This document shows positions 19,690 through 31,859 of a stretch of 62,000 nucleotides of DNA, in pieces. Under the pieces are notes generated by a model. The model made no database searches. It saw only the letters and a program-made list of their open reading frames with translations, and was not told where the DNA came from. The stretch covers positions 144,458 through 206,457 of the forward strand of contig NMRA01000194.1 of NCBI GenBank assembly GCA_002633005.1, given 5' to 3'. The DNA is from Phoronis australis. Lineage: Eukaryota > Phoronida > Phoronidae. The position numbers and the translations under genes are program-made. Within the stretch, counting starts at the first letter, position 1, and each line of letters opens with the position of its first letter.

Positions 19690-20895
19690 TGTTCGTGATT
19701 TTGGTCATTTCTTTGTAATATGAAGTTGGTTTCGTAAAATGTAACAATGGTACATTTCTCGCTTGTGCATTTGCCGTAAAAAGTAACAACCACTTGAAAT
19801 GTAACAACTTGTTACCTTTTAGGAAAGGCTTAGCAACGTAAAATGTATTAATGACGTAAAATGCCTGTCCGTAGGGGCAATTTCATTTGTGATCAATGTG
19901 AAATCAAAGAAAATTTTGATGAATTGTGAAAAAAAACGTTTATCATAGAAAAACATTTATTTTTAGGCCTCATTGGCAGCTTTTAAGGCATGAATCAACT
20001 TTTATTTTATCTTTTTGACTAAGAAAATTGAAGGGTCGTGACGGATGTGGCAGGCAATTTGAATTTTTGAAAAATCTTTCTTCAACATTAATTTTCTGTA
20101 AATTGTTAAAAGTTACAGTTTTTCGTTTTATATAATTAAGTTCTATGTTTGAGAAGTATAGCAAGCTAAATTTTTGATATCTTCCAAGAAATTTTGTAGG
20201 ACAATTAGTTGAGTGTGAGTGGTGTACGTATATGCTCTGAATTCCTAATATTGAGTTGTTGTGATAGCGACTCAGAATAATTCAAACTTCAGTATTTAAG
20301 CTGTATTGGTCTTCTGGAAGTGATTCAAACAAATGAAATGAAAGATTTTGTCAAAGTCTGTGAACCGAAGTAGTGTTCTACATATAGATAAATTGCTGTC
20401 GTTGAACCAGCAAAAAACTTTCAAAGGTAGTGAAATTCTAAAATATAACTTTTATGCTATAAATCTAGTCGTGTTGCGGGAACAAGCGAAGAATGTGGCC
20501 ATGCTTTTCTGCCAATTTTTTAGTTTCTTTATTTAAATATATGCACATGTCCATAGGCCCAAATTACAACATATAGGTACAAGATGGTACATTGTCAGGT
20601 GCGTTACAGATAGTAATTTGTGACGCTTGAGAGCATGGTAGACGAATTTTAGTGGAGAGGTATCCGGAGTTCTCATCAGATATTCAAATTTAGATACTGT
20701 GAGAGTATGACAAATGCGACAACTTAAGTACTGTCAATTCTTCTTGCCATTAATTAGTGACAATTCAATTAACTCATTTTTTGTTTTTAATTGCCTTGAA
20801 TGCTAACAGTAACTTCTCGGAATAGTATTGTTTGTGAATCTGAATATCTTGATTTTCATGTTGAGGTAGGTCTGTAGTCGGGCTTGTTTTTGCTG
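19690..20895. other. Intergenic stretch
   Basis: AT-rich, with no gene recognised. Short frames have no domain signature. Confidence 0.35.
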
Positions 20896-20898
20896 TAG

Positions 20899-21112
20899 GG
20901 ATGAAGCTGATACACCGCCTTGCAAAAGCTTGCATGCGGTAGTTGAGGGAACATGGTTTCTGTTGACTGGTGCAGCCTTTGTGGACCAACATTGTGAAGT
21001 TGAGCCACTCAAATTTGATACAACGTGTGAATGTAATACCAACGATTTACGTAGGTTGCTCAACGCGTGGGCCAAAGCCTCTATGAGAAAACAAACCCAC
21101 TTACGCATTTAA
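20899..21112 (+). CDS. Possible terminal exon, unknown protein
   Basis: After a TGTAG acceptor-like sequence (ends about 20898) an open frame reads DEADTPPCKSLHAVVEGTWF and continues through a Cys-containing stretch (CECNTNDLRRLLNAWAKA) to a stop at 21110-21112. It has mixed protein-like composition, but I know no family for it, and no partner exon is visible nearby. It could be a mobile-element fragment. Confidence 0.2.
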
Positions 21113-22168
21113 GAATTCCAAGTTTAGTAAATGAGAGTTCGCTCTGACATAAAGAAACAGTGAACTTGTTGTCTTATATTTATTTCAACCCTAGCAGATA
21201 CACAATTTGAAAAGCCATTGAAATGACTTTATTGTATATTAATTAAATATTGTTTTCCTGTTGGTTTTCACTATTTTGATAAGCTTTGTAACATTTCGTC
21301 TTTTGTTCATGTATATTGTGTTACACGATAAAATACATCATGAAAAAATATTTTCCGTTTCAATATGAAGACGCTTCACACCCATTTAAACACATGGCTG
21401 ACATGTGTCATTGCTTCAGTGAGCACTCTAAGTGATGATGTTGTTAAATTGTACGCAGTCACAGTCTGAGAAGTTTGTTTCACTAAACAGAAAAGAATAT
21501 AAAATGATAAACTGTAAAATACTATATATCTGTAACCAAATTTTGACAAGTGGATCATGGTCTGGGTGCAGTAGAGCAGGCAGAGATTATTTGGGACCAG
21601 TAAGGAAATGCACACAACGTGTTTGAAATAAATTATAGCAGTGACATACGTCCTGCAAATTCACATCTTCAGTAAAAATGTGAAGATCACTGACAGGGTT
21701 CTTTTGAGTGATGTATCCTATATATATACATGCTTGTACGTGCATGCACATGTATATGTATATGTATGTTTCATTGAAAAGTAAGCTGTTCTTGGCTTTA
21801 ATTAGTTCGTACAACAAACTTTCGTAGTGTCTACACAAGTGTCTTTCATCGGATGGTAGTTGATATAATAGATCGCCCAGTGTAAGTGGCATCACGAACG
21901 CATATATATGAGTAAATATATAATAAAACTCTGTACAAAACATATCATAATAAAACAGTAGCGGTACTTCGACTATACATCAGTCATCAGAGGCAAATAA
22001 ATTTAAAAATCATAAACGCTAAGTTACATGAAACAGAAACAATGACATTAAACGCGAATATAAGGTTGCATACATAAGAGCGCAATTACAGAAGGAATTG
22101 TCATGGAAACTAATGTACTATGAAACGTTGTAAAATTTAATAAAATACATAGGTGTTACAACTTATGG
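21113..22168. other. Intergenic stretch
   Basis: No gene or clear element. Short TA/TG-rich runs occur near 21716-21770. Confidence 0.35.
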
Positions 22169-22175
22169 ACATTAT

Positions 22176-22238
<63 letters not shown>

Positions 22239-22245
22239 TAGGACA
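22169..22245. repeat. (TA)n microsatellite
   Basis: About 60 bases of nearly uninterrupted TA dinucleotides, with flanking TATACATATATA. Confidence 0.95.
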
Positions 22246-22596
22246 GAACTCTAAAAAGAATAACGTCATTTGTCATTCGTACCAAAGCCTTGGCTTTATG
22301 TAAGATGTGTAGTTGACAAGTTGGGTCATAGTATGCATAAAACCCTAAGCCAAAAATTTCATCTAATTTGTTTGCTTCTCATAAACCGTAGAGTTCACAG
22401 CTACTAGGTAATTGTCCGTTCAACTCAGGGAAGCCTAGAAAACCACTTCCGTGTGCCTACTTGTGGGGAAGTTAATATAATTTTGCTGGTTTTAATGTCA
22501 TTGAGTGATTTACTTTAGGAATTTAAAAAGTTCCCAAGGTTTGGCGGGCACGTTTTCGAAAAATTGGACCTAAAAATTGACATTTTGCAAAATTTG

Positions 22597-22850
22597 TCAC
22601 AGTAAAGCATTCTTTAAAAACCAACAACACTGAGCGAAATCTAAATCAAAATATGGATAACTTAACATTTGCAATGCTTGTTCATTGAATTCACCACCAT
22701 CGCGTTCTGTCCTCAATTGTCTCAGCATCGGGACTTGCCCATTGTTTATGAAAAAGTCAACAAGGGTCCCCTTGTTTTCGCCACAAGACAAAAGCTTCTT
22801 TAACTGCTTTGGAATTTTCTGATCAGGCTGGGTAAATTAATTTTGTCAAA
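22597..22850 (-). pseudogene. Fragment resembling the nuclease-like gene at 24048-26860
   Basis: Leftward reading gives IPKQLKKLLSCGENKGTLVDF, which parallels MPRNWRSFLRHSANKTVLFEF in the larger relic (24887 downward) in position and wording: hydrophobic-Lys/Arg start, NK, then L-x-F. Downstream the frame diverges. It is probably a short relic of the same family, but a chance likeness is possible. Confidence 0.3.
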
Positions 22851-23604
22851 ATTCTCAGCAAAGGTAAACCTTAAGAAAAAGGAATATCCCTACCAGCATT
22901 GAGTGTACTGTGCAACTGTCATCAAACAACACCTGGTAAACGTACTGTAGTTCAGCCTTTGAAAAATAGAATGACGTCATTTTGGCAATAGTTTCTGCGT
23001 GAAACTGAAAAACGTTTACCATAGTACAAAAGCTTATTCTGACGTGTCCTGTTTTAGAGGGTAAATAATTGGAAGAATAGACATTTTTCCAGTCTACGCT
23101 AAAAATTCTCCAGTTTGGGACAGTCTCTAAAATTTGGGACAAAGAAATCTGAGCTAAAGTTGAATTTTCTTGATTGTGAAATTTGAAGGACGGACTATTT
23201 TTGCCTTTTTGTATGTCTTAAGTCCCAAACACTGCATTTTAACATGGTCTGAAAATAGGCTTGGAAGTTCATAAAAAGCAGAACTGATCTCTTAAACGTC
23301 AGTTAACTTGCCGCCAGTGCTTTAAGTTTAGGACGGCCAATTGACAGCAAATTTCAAAAATTTGGAACAAACGTGGACCTCAAGCAAAAAAAATAATTTT
23401 TTCATATCCTAAACAAAAGATTTTTAACCGTAATTCATAGTTTTTTCAACTAAAGTACTTATCTGTCAATGTTTCAAAGGTGGAAAGTTTTCACGTTTCC
23501 TTTTTTGTTGTTGTCTGTAAGTTGTAACCCACATCGCTTTCTGGCAAATGACACATAGAACCCGGGAAAGAACGAACCCGTGACGCATAGAACCCGTGAC
23601 GCAA

Positions 23605-23768
23605 TGCTACGCTCCCATTATGGTGGAGCAGATCAGTGAAAAATCGTTCAAATTATGATACAAGCACCAAATTTGGCACATATATTTCTTATAGGGGATA
23701 GATTTAAAAATCACGTTAGCCATGTGAAAAAATCAAAATGGCGGCCATTTTTCAAGATGGCCGCCATC
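23605..23768. repeat. Left terminal inverted repeat of the 3.7-kb element
   Basis: Pairs with 27182-27338 in inverted orientation over about 150 bp with several mismatches and small gaps. Confidence 0.65.
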
Positions 23769-24047
23769 AGCGACTTGGTTTTTCATTTTGTGAATATCAC
23801 TTTAAAATATGATTCTGGCAACTAGAAGTATCTAAAGATATTATTTTACCCAGAATGTACAACTATTTTACGATTTTTATTTTTTTTTGCAACAACAACT
23901 TGCTGAACAGATAATAAGCAGTAAATTCGCTTTGCTCATGAATGTTTCATTCAGAGCGCAGCTATACAAAGCTGTGCATCACAGGCTGAACTTGAAGCAC
24001 TTGCATCTTCTGCGGCACTTTGTCTTGCAGTAAAACGTAGCTGTTGG

Positions 24048-26860
24048 CTACGCCGAGCTACTGGGGAAAGTGTGTTTGTTTCCTTTTTGATACAACCGTC
24101 GTTCCGCGGAACTCTCCGCACTGGGCTGACAAACCAAGGTTTCGTTCCAAATGCATCCTGCCTGATATGCTGCACGCTTGATGTGCTGAGCAAGGGCTGC
24201 TGAAGTTGGAGGAATGGCTTCATACGTCCTTTGATTCCTCGCAAAAAGTTCTAGCCGTGCATCATCAACTACTTCAGCAGAACTACAGCGCCCATACATC
24301 ATGACAAACTTCTCCATAAACTTCTTGCCAAGGTCTTCATTTGTCACAAGATAGCAACTCAATATGCTGAATACCTCTGAATTTTCTTGGTACTCATCCA
24401 ATGTCTGCCAGGATGACTTCTGTCCCTTTCCTCTGAATGACGAAACGATATCGCAGCCCGTGAAGGATTGAAAGAACAGTATTCCGCGGATCTTTTCCGG
24501 AGGAAGAGCCAAAACAAACTCGTGTTCTGGGATATATCTGAGGTTGCATCCTTGGCCAAAAGCAAGTTATAATTTCTGAATTCCGAGTTCTTGCATTTGT
24601 GTGAAGGTACTGACAGCGATCACGAGAATATCTGTATCATTGATACTTATCAAGATTCTTTGCATGACTTCCTTCACAGAGCATGACTGGCATGTAGGAA
24701 GATTCTTGTTTTTGCGAGGATTAATCCCACCCAGACTCGTTTCGGGATGGCTGCTGAGGACATCAGGACCTTTAGTGATGACGACATGGTATTCTGTGAG
24801 CAGCTCCACTACTTTCTGAGCCCTGAACTCAAACAGCACAGTTTTGTTGGCAGAATGACGGAGGAAGCTGCGCCAGTTTCGTGGCACTTTTTCAGTTCCT
24901 GTGACGCGGCGTCTGACTCCATGTCAACGTTTCTGGGTGCTAAATAAACATCAAATACAATATCTGTTCTCTGATACTTCATGGCCCATGCTTCAACCTT
25001 TGAGACAAATTTCAGCAGAGCATATTCTTGGAGGCAGCACATTGACCAGAGCTGAGCTATCGATAATGATGGCATGAATCACAGGCTGTGTATCAGACAG
25101 TGTGACCTTGGTTTCAAGAATGACAGCTAGCTGTGATTTCTGGCAGACATGTAGCATTCTGCCGTCGCTGAGCGCTGCTGTGAGAGGATGATTCTCGTGG
25201 CGAAAAGAAAAAATAATTTTAGATCACATTCTCCGCTCTGACAGGAGATGAATAGCCTCGAAAACAACTGGCGTTCTTCCTTCAATACTTTCTCTTTTGC
25301 AAAAGCATCCCTTTCGTCCGCGTTTGGGTGAGCAACATCTTTGTTGTCTAGGCTCAGCAGATCTTCGACTTCTTCTTCAAATGGATTTTCAATTGTACTG
25401 GTCAATCTTTGTACCCTTTTCAGGAATGTTATCTAATTAGTCACGGTGGCTTGTCTGTTTGGTCACATCTCTCAACACTAATGGCTCTTCATCTTGCGCT
25501 GTGAGCTGAGAGACAACAGGGATTTTGCGTCTTCGCTGATTCCAGTCACTCCACCATCATCTTTGACGACATCATTGGCCTGTTCATGGGTTTGGTCGGT
25601 TGCCATTGCAGAAAAAGCTTTGTCTGACTTACGGACACCAAACTACCCATCATGAAAAGCTTCTGCAACTTGGTGATGTGTTTTGTCAAATTCATCATGT
25701 CAAGCAGGTGAATTGGAAGAGACCGAACATAGTTCACATTGTTGTTTGTGAACAGGTATGGGGTCATCTCACACAGAGAAAGGCGACAGAGACCGAAGTT
25801 AGCTTCTCTCAAAGACCTGATAAAAATCAGAGTGGCTAACTCCTTCGACAGCACAAATGCTGTATTGAAACTAAAGGCTCTGTAGTTTGCAACGTTAACA
25901 CCAATCTTCAAAACTCATGATTCCAGGATTAGGTGACAACTGTACATTTGTACAGTAGGCATTATAAGCCAATTTCAGGAGCCTGTAGAGGCTACGCACT
26001 GTCACCTGATGGGTTTGTCAGGTCATCGTGACATTTCCAGCTGACAAGAATGACTCAGCTGTGCAAGGTGAGGCCACACCTGCTTCGGTTTGAGCTCCTG
26101 TCCACCCACTGCCTTGAAGAAGGGAATCCAGAGGGCGTAGCGCGGTCATTTCGATGTGTAAACCTCCGAACATGATGACAAATTTCTGCTCACAGTACTC
26201 TTCAGGCCACTATTATTGAACCTGCATAGCCATTGCTTAAATTTGTTGGTCCTCCGTGATCACTGACATTTCTCCAGGATTGGGTAACTTCACTGCATCT
26301 CTGACCTTATCCATTACATGTCAAATTGTGACTACAGAGTGAGCTTCATCTCTCTGCAAAGGCATCACAGCAGAGATACAGGCCTGATATATAGGGCCAC
26401 TTTTTTCTCTGCGTAATGGGCAGACCATGGTAGACTCGCTGATTCATGTACTTCTTTTGTACTGCAAACTTTCGCAACCTAATCATATCCTAGCGTCAAT
26501 TGAGACTGCAGCATGTTGGTGTCTGGAAATGGGAAGTCAAGTACTTGAGGAGATGGTGCTCTACAGTCGGAGAAGTGTTCAGGTCGAAGTTTAGGAACTG
26601 TCTTTGTCTTGCTGCCTGTCAATGGCAGTTGTTCACGCTTATGTCTCTTATTTCGTTCAGTAGGGTGCTGAAATGCATGTTCCGTGGAAAGACGTGCTGG
26701 GCGTTGTAGAAGTTGGATTGTGATCCATGGCAACAGTGGTGAACAGATCTGTGCGTAGTTCAGGTGGACAGTCAATTCCTTCTTCTGTATACTTCGTCAC
26801 TACTGCCATTACTCTGTCACAGGATATATTTAGACCATCATCATAACGCATCTCTATCAC
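24048..26860 (-). pseudogene. FEN1/XPG-like nuclease gene relic (family with FTGCD and ATDQAHEQ motifs)
   Basis: Consecutive minus-strand frames give, N to C: NISCDRVMAVVTKYTEEGI with DHNPTSTTPSTSFHGT (26860-26657), REANFGLCRLSLCEM...SLPIHLLDMMNL (25911 on), an ATDQTHEQ-type motif near 25600, RNWRSFLRHSANK, ISINDTDILVIA (24680-24600) and FTGCDIVSSFRGKGQKSSWQ (about 24450), ending in PPTSAALAQHIKRAAYQAG. I know this motif set from a large family of uncharacterised proteins that is multicopy in many invertebrates. DTDILV and GCD..SS.RGKG..S.W resemble the acidic and helix-turn-helix metal/DNA-binding segments of FEN1/XPG nucleases. At least five frame changes or stops break it, so it is inactive. 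Confidence 0.6.
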
Positions 26861-27181
26861 CTTTCTCTTCCTGTTTTTTGCAAAGTTTTAGAAATAATAT
26901 TGTTTATGCGCCCATGTGGGTGCAGCAATGAAAATTAATACTCTAAGCAATCTAGGACTGAAGATGTATTACCAAAATGTAAAAATTAACCAACCTTGCT
27001 GAATTTGGTACGTCACTTTCCTCTACGTTATGGGTATGTTTTCCTTATTTTCAAATAAAAATGAGCAATGTTCACAATATTTTGTTCAAACATAGACTTT
27101 TTGATTCTACATACAAAATTAGATATTTTGATACCAAAATTAAACAAATTTCTTAACAACCCAATGTTATGCAAGAATATG

Positions 27182-27338
27182 CAAATGGCGACCATCTTGA
27201 AAATGTCCGCCATTTTGAATTTTTGCATGGCTAATGTTCTTTTTTGAAGCAGCACTCTTACTTGGATATACATACCAAATTTGGTGTTTGTATCATAAAG
27301 TGAACGGTCTTTTTTCCTTGTTTGTGATAGCGTAGCTC
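27182..27338. repeat. Right terminal inverted repeat of the 3.7-kb element
   Basis: Inverted partner of 23605-23768. Confidence 0.65.
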
Positions 27339-27666
27339 TGTTTTGCCACAAAAACTTCATTGAGGCTCTCCTTGCACTCAAATTCAATCCCTTTGTTTAC
27401 ATAATCAGTAGTCTTAGTTGATTCAGGAGGTTATGCCTGTGGATTCCAGAAGCTCAGAATTGGGAGTAGTGTCCTAGACGTGAATGTAACAAGGGGCAGA
27501 AAACTTGACAATCTTTTGCTGTGTCGATAAATCATACAATCATACAATAATTCATCTTCCCAGCAGTGTTTCAGCTGCCACAAAACTCCTGTTTGGTTTG
27601 AGAACTAAAAATGGTTCAGGAAGCAGACATCTGGGGAACGGAAGCGTAGCATTGAGTCCTGCCTCC

Positions 27667-27807
27667 CGTTCAGTAGCGCTAGGACCTCGCTAAAAAGCAA
27701 GACTTCGCGAGATTACATGAGATATTGCCATGTATTTTAAATGAGAACACGTGACTTTGACTAGGTTTTAGCTAGGTCCTAGCGTAGGTCCTAGCGTCTA
27801 CTGAACG
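27667..27807. mobile_element. 141-bp MITE-like palindromic element
   Basis: CGTTCAGTAGCGCTAGGACC at the left is inverted at the right as GGTCCTAGCGTCTACTGAACG (one base longer). A second AGGTCCTAGCG copy lies just inside the right end. A related copy lacking its right end lies at 33308. Confidence 0.7.
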
Positions 27808-28020
27808 CACGCCTGGGTTCTATGCATATTCTATGTATATCGCACAATACAGGTGCTTGAAATATATTTTTGTATCCATCCATTTATTGCTTCATTGTAC
27901 TGTGTAATGTGTATTATTTGTATGCAAGACTTCGTTTCCCTTGTTTATTGCCAAATGTCTATAAAACTACAGAATTTAAATCAGCAAAGATACGTCATAT
28001 ACTTTTAAAAGTAGAAAGCC

Positions 28021-28290
28021 TGTAGGAGTTTGTCATTCACTCGGTCACGTGGCCATGTCTTTGAAGTAACATTTAGCAAAAGAATAGTACATTGATAACA
28101 AAACAACCGTATCAATTACATGGCCAGATTTCATCAGATATAAATGTTCAAAGTGAAATGTCAATTATCTAGTTACAGGTTTCTAGATTATCATTTCCTT
28201 ATTTTGAGTCTTTCATGAAAATCATAAATGCCCTTTTCGAAAGCCCCTAAGCGTTTTGGAGAGCTGTGCATAAATCATGATAGGTTTCAT
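28021..28290. repeat. Interspersed repeat family, copy 1 (also 42700-43060 and 45360-45600)
   Basis: Shared wording across three places includes AGTAACATTTAGCA, GTACATTGATA.CAAAAC and CG.TTTTGGAGA.C.GTGCATAA. Two copies lie in GPD2 introns 1 and 3. The family is unnamed and its ends are unclear. Confidence 0.5.
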
Positions 28291-29340
28291 TTCCGGGATA
28301 GGATGTTCCGAAGTTGGAATTTTTCTAGGGTCCTGAATAACCTTAAATTGGGACGTATTTTGAGAATTATGACTCAAACACACGAGAGGTGTAGTACAAA
28401 AGCATGCACTTTATTACTATTAACAGACACTTCTCAAATCTTGTTCAAAGTTAACTTGGGCTTGCAGTTTTTTCTAATGTTTATGTGTTTGACTGTGACG
28501 CTACCTGCATGTGCACGATATTGTGATAGAATTTCTTGTGGCCTAACACAAATCTAAAACTAACGCTTTCACGATTTTTTATAAAAAATGACAGCACATA
28601 ATTTGGAAATGAAAAATTTTCCGACTGAATCTGCGTCACGGTACAGTTCACGACATTCTCCTTTCAAGGATAATGAACCAATGGATTTCCTTGTTTTGTA
28701 GCTTCGTTTAACCCTAATGACTTCAGTTGTCTAACCCAGGAAAAATGTCTCAAAAAGTGTGTTTTTGACCGAAGAAAAATATTATATATCTTTAGATTAT
28801 TAAACTAAAAGCGAATATAGCTTATTGATAGTTAAATGAACATTAAACTTATGAGCTTTTTATGTTTTGACCTTAACCCTGAACTCTTTGAAAACACTTA
28901 GCTAACGAGCATTCACATTTACAGTAATTTGCTAATGAAAATACATTCTGAATTAATTTTGTATCGTTAGTAGTTTCTTGTAGAAAGTGAACGCTAGTAT
29001 TGTAGACATATCAGTTAAAAAGCTCATATAAACACATATATTTTAATCCTATATCTTTCAGGTGAGGTAACGTCACAATGCTTTCCTGGATTCAAGCAAC
29101 CGTGCCAGAGTTTATGAATTTTAGGAAACTTTAATTGCGTGTTTTTTTATCTGTACAAGTAAGTTAATGTGATGGTAAACTTATTTTGGCAGTTATTTCT
29201 TATAAAAAGCGTTCGTTATTGAAAACTATTTTATTACGAAATACACTTTATGTTTCCATATTTTATCACTAATTGTGATTAATGAACGAAAAAACGCACA
29301 GAACATAAACCAAAAACCGCTAGAAGAACGAAACTGGAAA
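28291..29340. other. Intergenic stretch
   Basis: AT-rich, with no gene recognised. Confidence 0.35.
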
Positions 29341-29530
29341 GTGTACTATATAAGACGCTCGTTCTTATTGTTCCAGTTCAAAGATATGTCCGATAGTCAG
29401 TCGGGACAACGCAATTCATTAAAAATTTGTTAACTTCAGTTATGAAAATGACTGCATGATGTGGGGGAAGCGGACACGTCCCTCTATAACTTGCAATTTC
29501 AGGAACAAAATTACATTGGTGGCGAGTGCT
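29341..29530 (+). promoter_or_regulatory. TATA-containing, LTR-like promoter segment
   Basis: ACTATATAAGAC (about 29345-29356) is a strong TATA box. About 160 bp further, AAAATTACA is followed by TTGGTGGCGAG, which resembles an LTR end and primer-site start. No coding retroelement follows. It may be a solo or truncated LTR. Confidence 0.25.
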
Positions 29531-30369
29531 GGAAACCGGCAGTGTGGAGAGGACTGAGATTAGAAATTAAGCAGGAAGAAAGCACAATTTTGTGTCTTGA
29601 AGTCCCATGCTAGTTCATTTTCAAGTCTACATTGACAGGCATTCTATTTCTTAGGTGGCTGTCCGATGTTAAAATTTTCATTCTCGTTCATCTATGCAAT
29701 AAGTTTCTCGGGCAAAAAGAGTTGCTTCTCACCGTTGAGCTCTGCGAAAACATCTGTTGCCGCCGCTTACAGTGACGTTATCGGTGATTTTCTGAAGTTA
29801 CAGAACTAGTTCTATGCTGAAATCATCCCCACAGCAGATTCTAACCGGCAACAATCGTGGTTGAAGCCAAACGCTCTGCTGACGTGTTAAATCACACTCG
29901 ATAAATTAATGTGAAAAAGCATAAATCCATTAATGACGACATTAATCAATAAATGTCTAAATGTTTACGTGTGTAATTTATGGACGCAGATTAAATATTA
30001 ATGCCGATGCTTTACGCCAAATTGTCAACAGGAAATTGACGAAGAACGCTTTAATAAACATTTAAACGTTACATAAATATATAGGAATAAACGTTTCTAT
30101 CGGAACTTAAACCATTGTCAGTGCTGATAAACAGAATCATAGGTGACACCAGATATTACAAGTCTAAACAAAAAACGAATGAAAGGGAAAAGAGAGATTA
30201 GGGGGAGGTCTGTCATGTATGCATGTAAACGAGACGGAGTCACATGTTCAACTGCTCTATTAAGATCTGAGCTAATGCATTACAGGAACGGTAACCGAGC
30301 TCAGGGGTCAACACAGGGTTACGACCTCCATATATGACAAGGTTCGCGCAAATCACTCTAGGGCTGGAA

Positions 30370-30660
30370 TCATGACCATAGCTGAAGTACAATATTCAGT
30401 GACAAGGACGATTTCGACTCGAGAATGCATGGGCAATGCCTCTTTGATCTGTAAACAGTTGATGTTGTTCTCCTAATACTTGCCTTGTCAAAATCAATCA
30501 CATGTTGAGTAGCCACCGAGTAACCACAGATAGCACAGTTGGCCTCTGTTTTATATTCGCCTATGCGCTGAGTGAGATGCCCCATTGTCTAACATAAAAT
30601 TTCGGGCAATCCCGACGAACAGTCAGGTAGACGACATTACCGCGGTCAAAGTATGGTGTT
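30370..30660 (-). pseudogene. Penelope-like GIY-YIG endonuclease remnant, minus strand
   Basis: Reading leftward from about 30640, GNVVYLTVRRDCPKFYVRQ has the spacing of a GIY-YIG domain (VVY ... FYV; the G of YIG is Arg). After a stop and frame change the next part reads GHLTQRIGEYKTEANCAICG and YSVATQHVIDFDK, as in the LxxRIxEH and SAxAxH segments of this domain in Penelope-like elements. It is short, broken, and without a visible RT. Confidence 0.55.
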
Positions 30661-30946
30661 TACAGGGTTGTAGACAGTTTAATGTTTACATTGTTTATGG
30701 TTAATTTGCAAATGCTGACTAAACTGATAATTTAATTCAAATATTCAGAAATTGTGCTTTTCAGGTGCTACTTGATGACTTTCATAAGAATTTAGAAGTG
30801 GCTGAATGTTTGAAAGTTTTAAGATGTGTTGATCTCTGGAAAGAGTGACAGTTAATTCCATCGTCGAGTGATCTTCTAAGGGAGGCCTGCCTTCAAGGGT
30901 TGTACGATTTCACAATAGGCGGATCTAGGGGCCCGCCCCCCCCCCC

Positions 30947-31005
30947 NNNNNNNNNNNNNNNNNNNNNNNNNNNNNNNNNNNNNNNNNNNNNNNNNNNNNN
31001 NNNNN
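30947..31005. other. Assembly gap (59 N)
   Basis: The gap is next to a C homopolymer inside the composite element. Confidence 0.99.
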
Positions 31006-31535
31006 TTAAATGTGTGCAGTTTTAGTGTTGGGGGGGGGGGTGAGGGGGGGCTCAAATCCAATTTCAAGTGTCAAATTCGGAACACGGCGCATTCGTAACG
31101 GAACTATGGCTAAGTATAGGCTCTCCCGCGATATCCCAGGCGACCGGCAGTAGCGCTGCGCACTACGACTCCGTTTCCGTCGTCTGCTCCACTGCGCAAT
31201 GAAGAAAATTTACTTCGTTTTTTAAAGAAAATGGAACCTGAGTGACGATGAAAAACAGAAGCTGCTGGTAAGATGTGTTTAATCGAAGCCTTAGTGAATC
31301 ACTCAGAAACTCGCAATACTCTCTTTGCCAAACCTTATCTTGAGACGATTTCCAAAGCAATCCCGTCATTATTGCCAACACGAAAAACGGATTTGGTCTT
31401 TTGGGCATTTGAAGACTATTTTAAATACGACAAATTTGTTAAGAATATAAAACGTGTAATAAGCATTACAAAAATAAGTAGGTTTCGCGCGCAAACGCTG
31501 TGGACAGTAGGTCTCTTAGAAAGAGATTAGTAGAT

Positions 31536-31605
31536 AAATCGTGGTGGTGTAGTGGTAACGCACGCGCGCTCTACCCGCCAGGTCGTGAGTTCGAATCATA
31601 GTTTC
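31536..31605 (+). repeat. tRNA-like (SINE-type) unit inside composite element copy 2
   Basis: TGGTGTAGTGGTAACGC (box A-like) and GTGAGTTCGAATCA (box B-like) match copy 1 at 19384-19455 with small changes. Confidence 0.6.
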
Positions 31606-31859
31606 TTGCAGTTTTTTCTGTTCGACACGTTCTCCGATTTTTTTTTTTTGTGCCTCTTTTGTCTTCAGGAATCAAGGAAATGCTTGATTTTTAGAGGTAA
31701 AAACAGAAAAATTTCTTTGGCGGGAGGGGGGCAAACCCCTTCCCGACCTCCCCCCACTTCGGTGCTATGCGCATCTACAATCGTGGTTCAGTTTGCGCAA
31801 ATGCTTACAGCCGGACAAAATGTTGGGCCCCCCTTGTGATATCCTAGATCCGCCACTGC

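Larger units (their letters stand above)
23605..27338 (-). mobile_element. 3.7-kb DNA element with long terminal inverted repeats and a decayed ORF
   Basis: Arms at about 23605-23768 and 27182-27338 are inverted copies of each other. Shared blocks include ATGATACAAGCACCAAATTTGG opposite CCAAATTTGGTGTTTGTATCAT, GTTAGCCATG opposite CATGGCTAA, and AATGGCGGCCATTTTTCAAG opposite CTTGAAAATGTCCGCCATT. Arms are about 150 bp and imperfect. Between them lies a minus-strand protein-coding relic that fills most of the interior. The layout is that of a Class II element, but the superfamily is not certain and a target duplication was not found. Confidence 0.6.
30917..31858 (+). mobile_element. Composite element, copy 2, with CAGTGGCGGATCTAG-type ends
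   Basis: The left end AGGCGGATCTAGGGGCCCG is inverted at the right end as GGGCCCCCC...CTAGATCCGCCACTG. The interior matches 18861-19686. A gap of 59 N (30947-31005) follows a C run at the left. The element contains a tRNA-like unit and the frame CLIEALVNHSETRNTLFAKP, which is longer here (31273-31530) than in copy 1. Probably a non-autonomous DNA element that carries, or was invaded by, a SINE. Confidence 0.65.
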
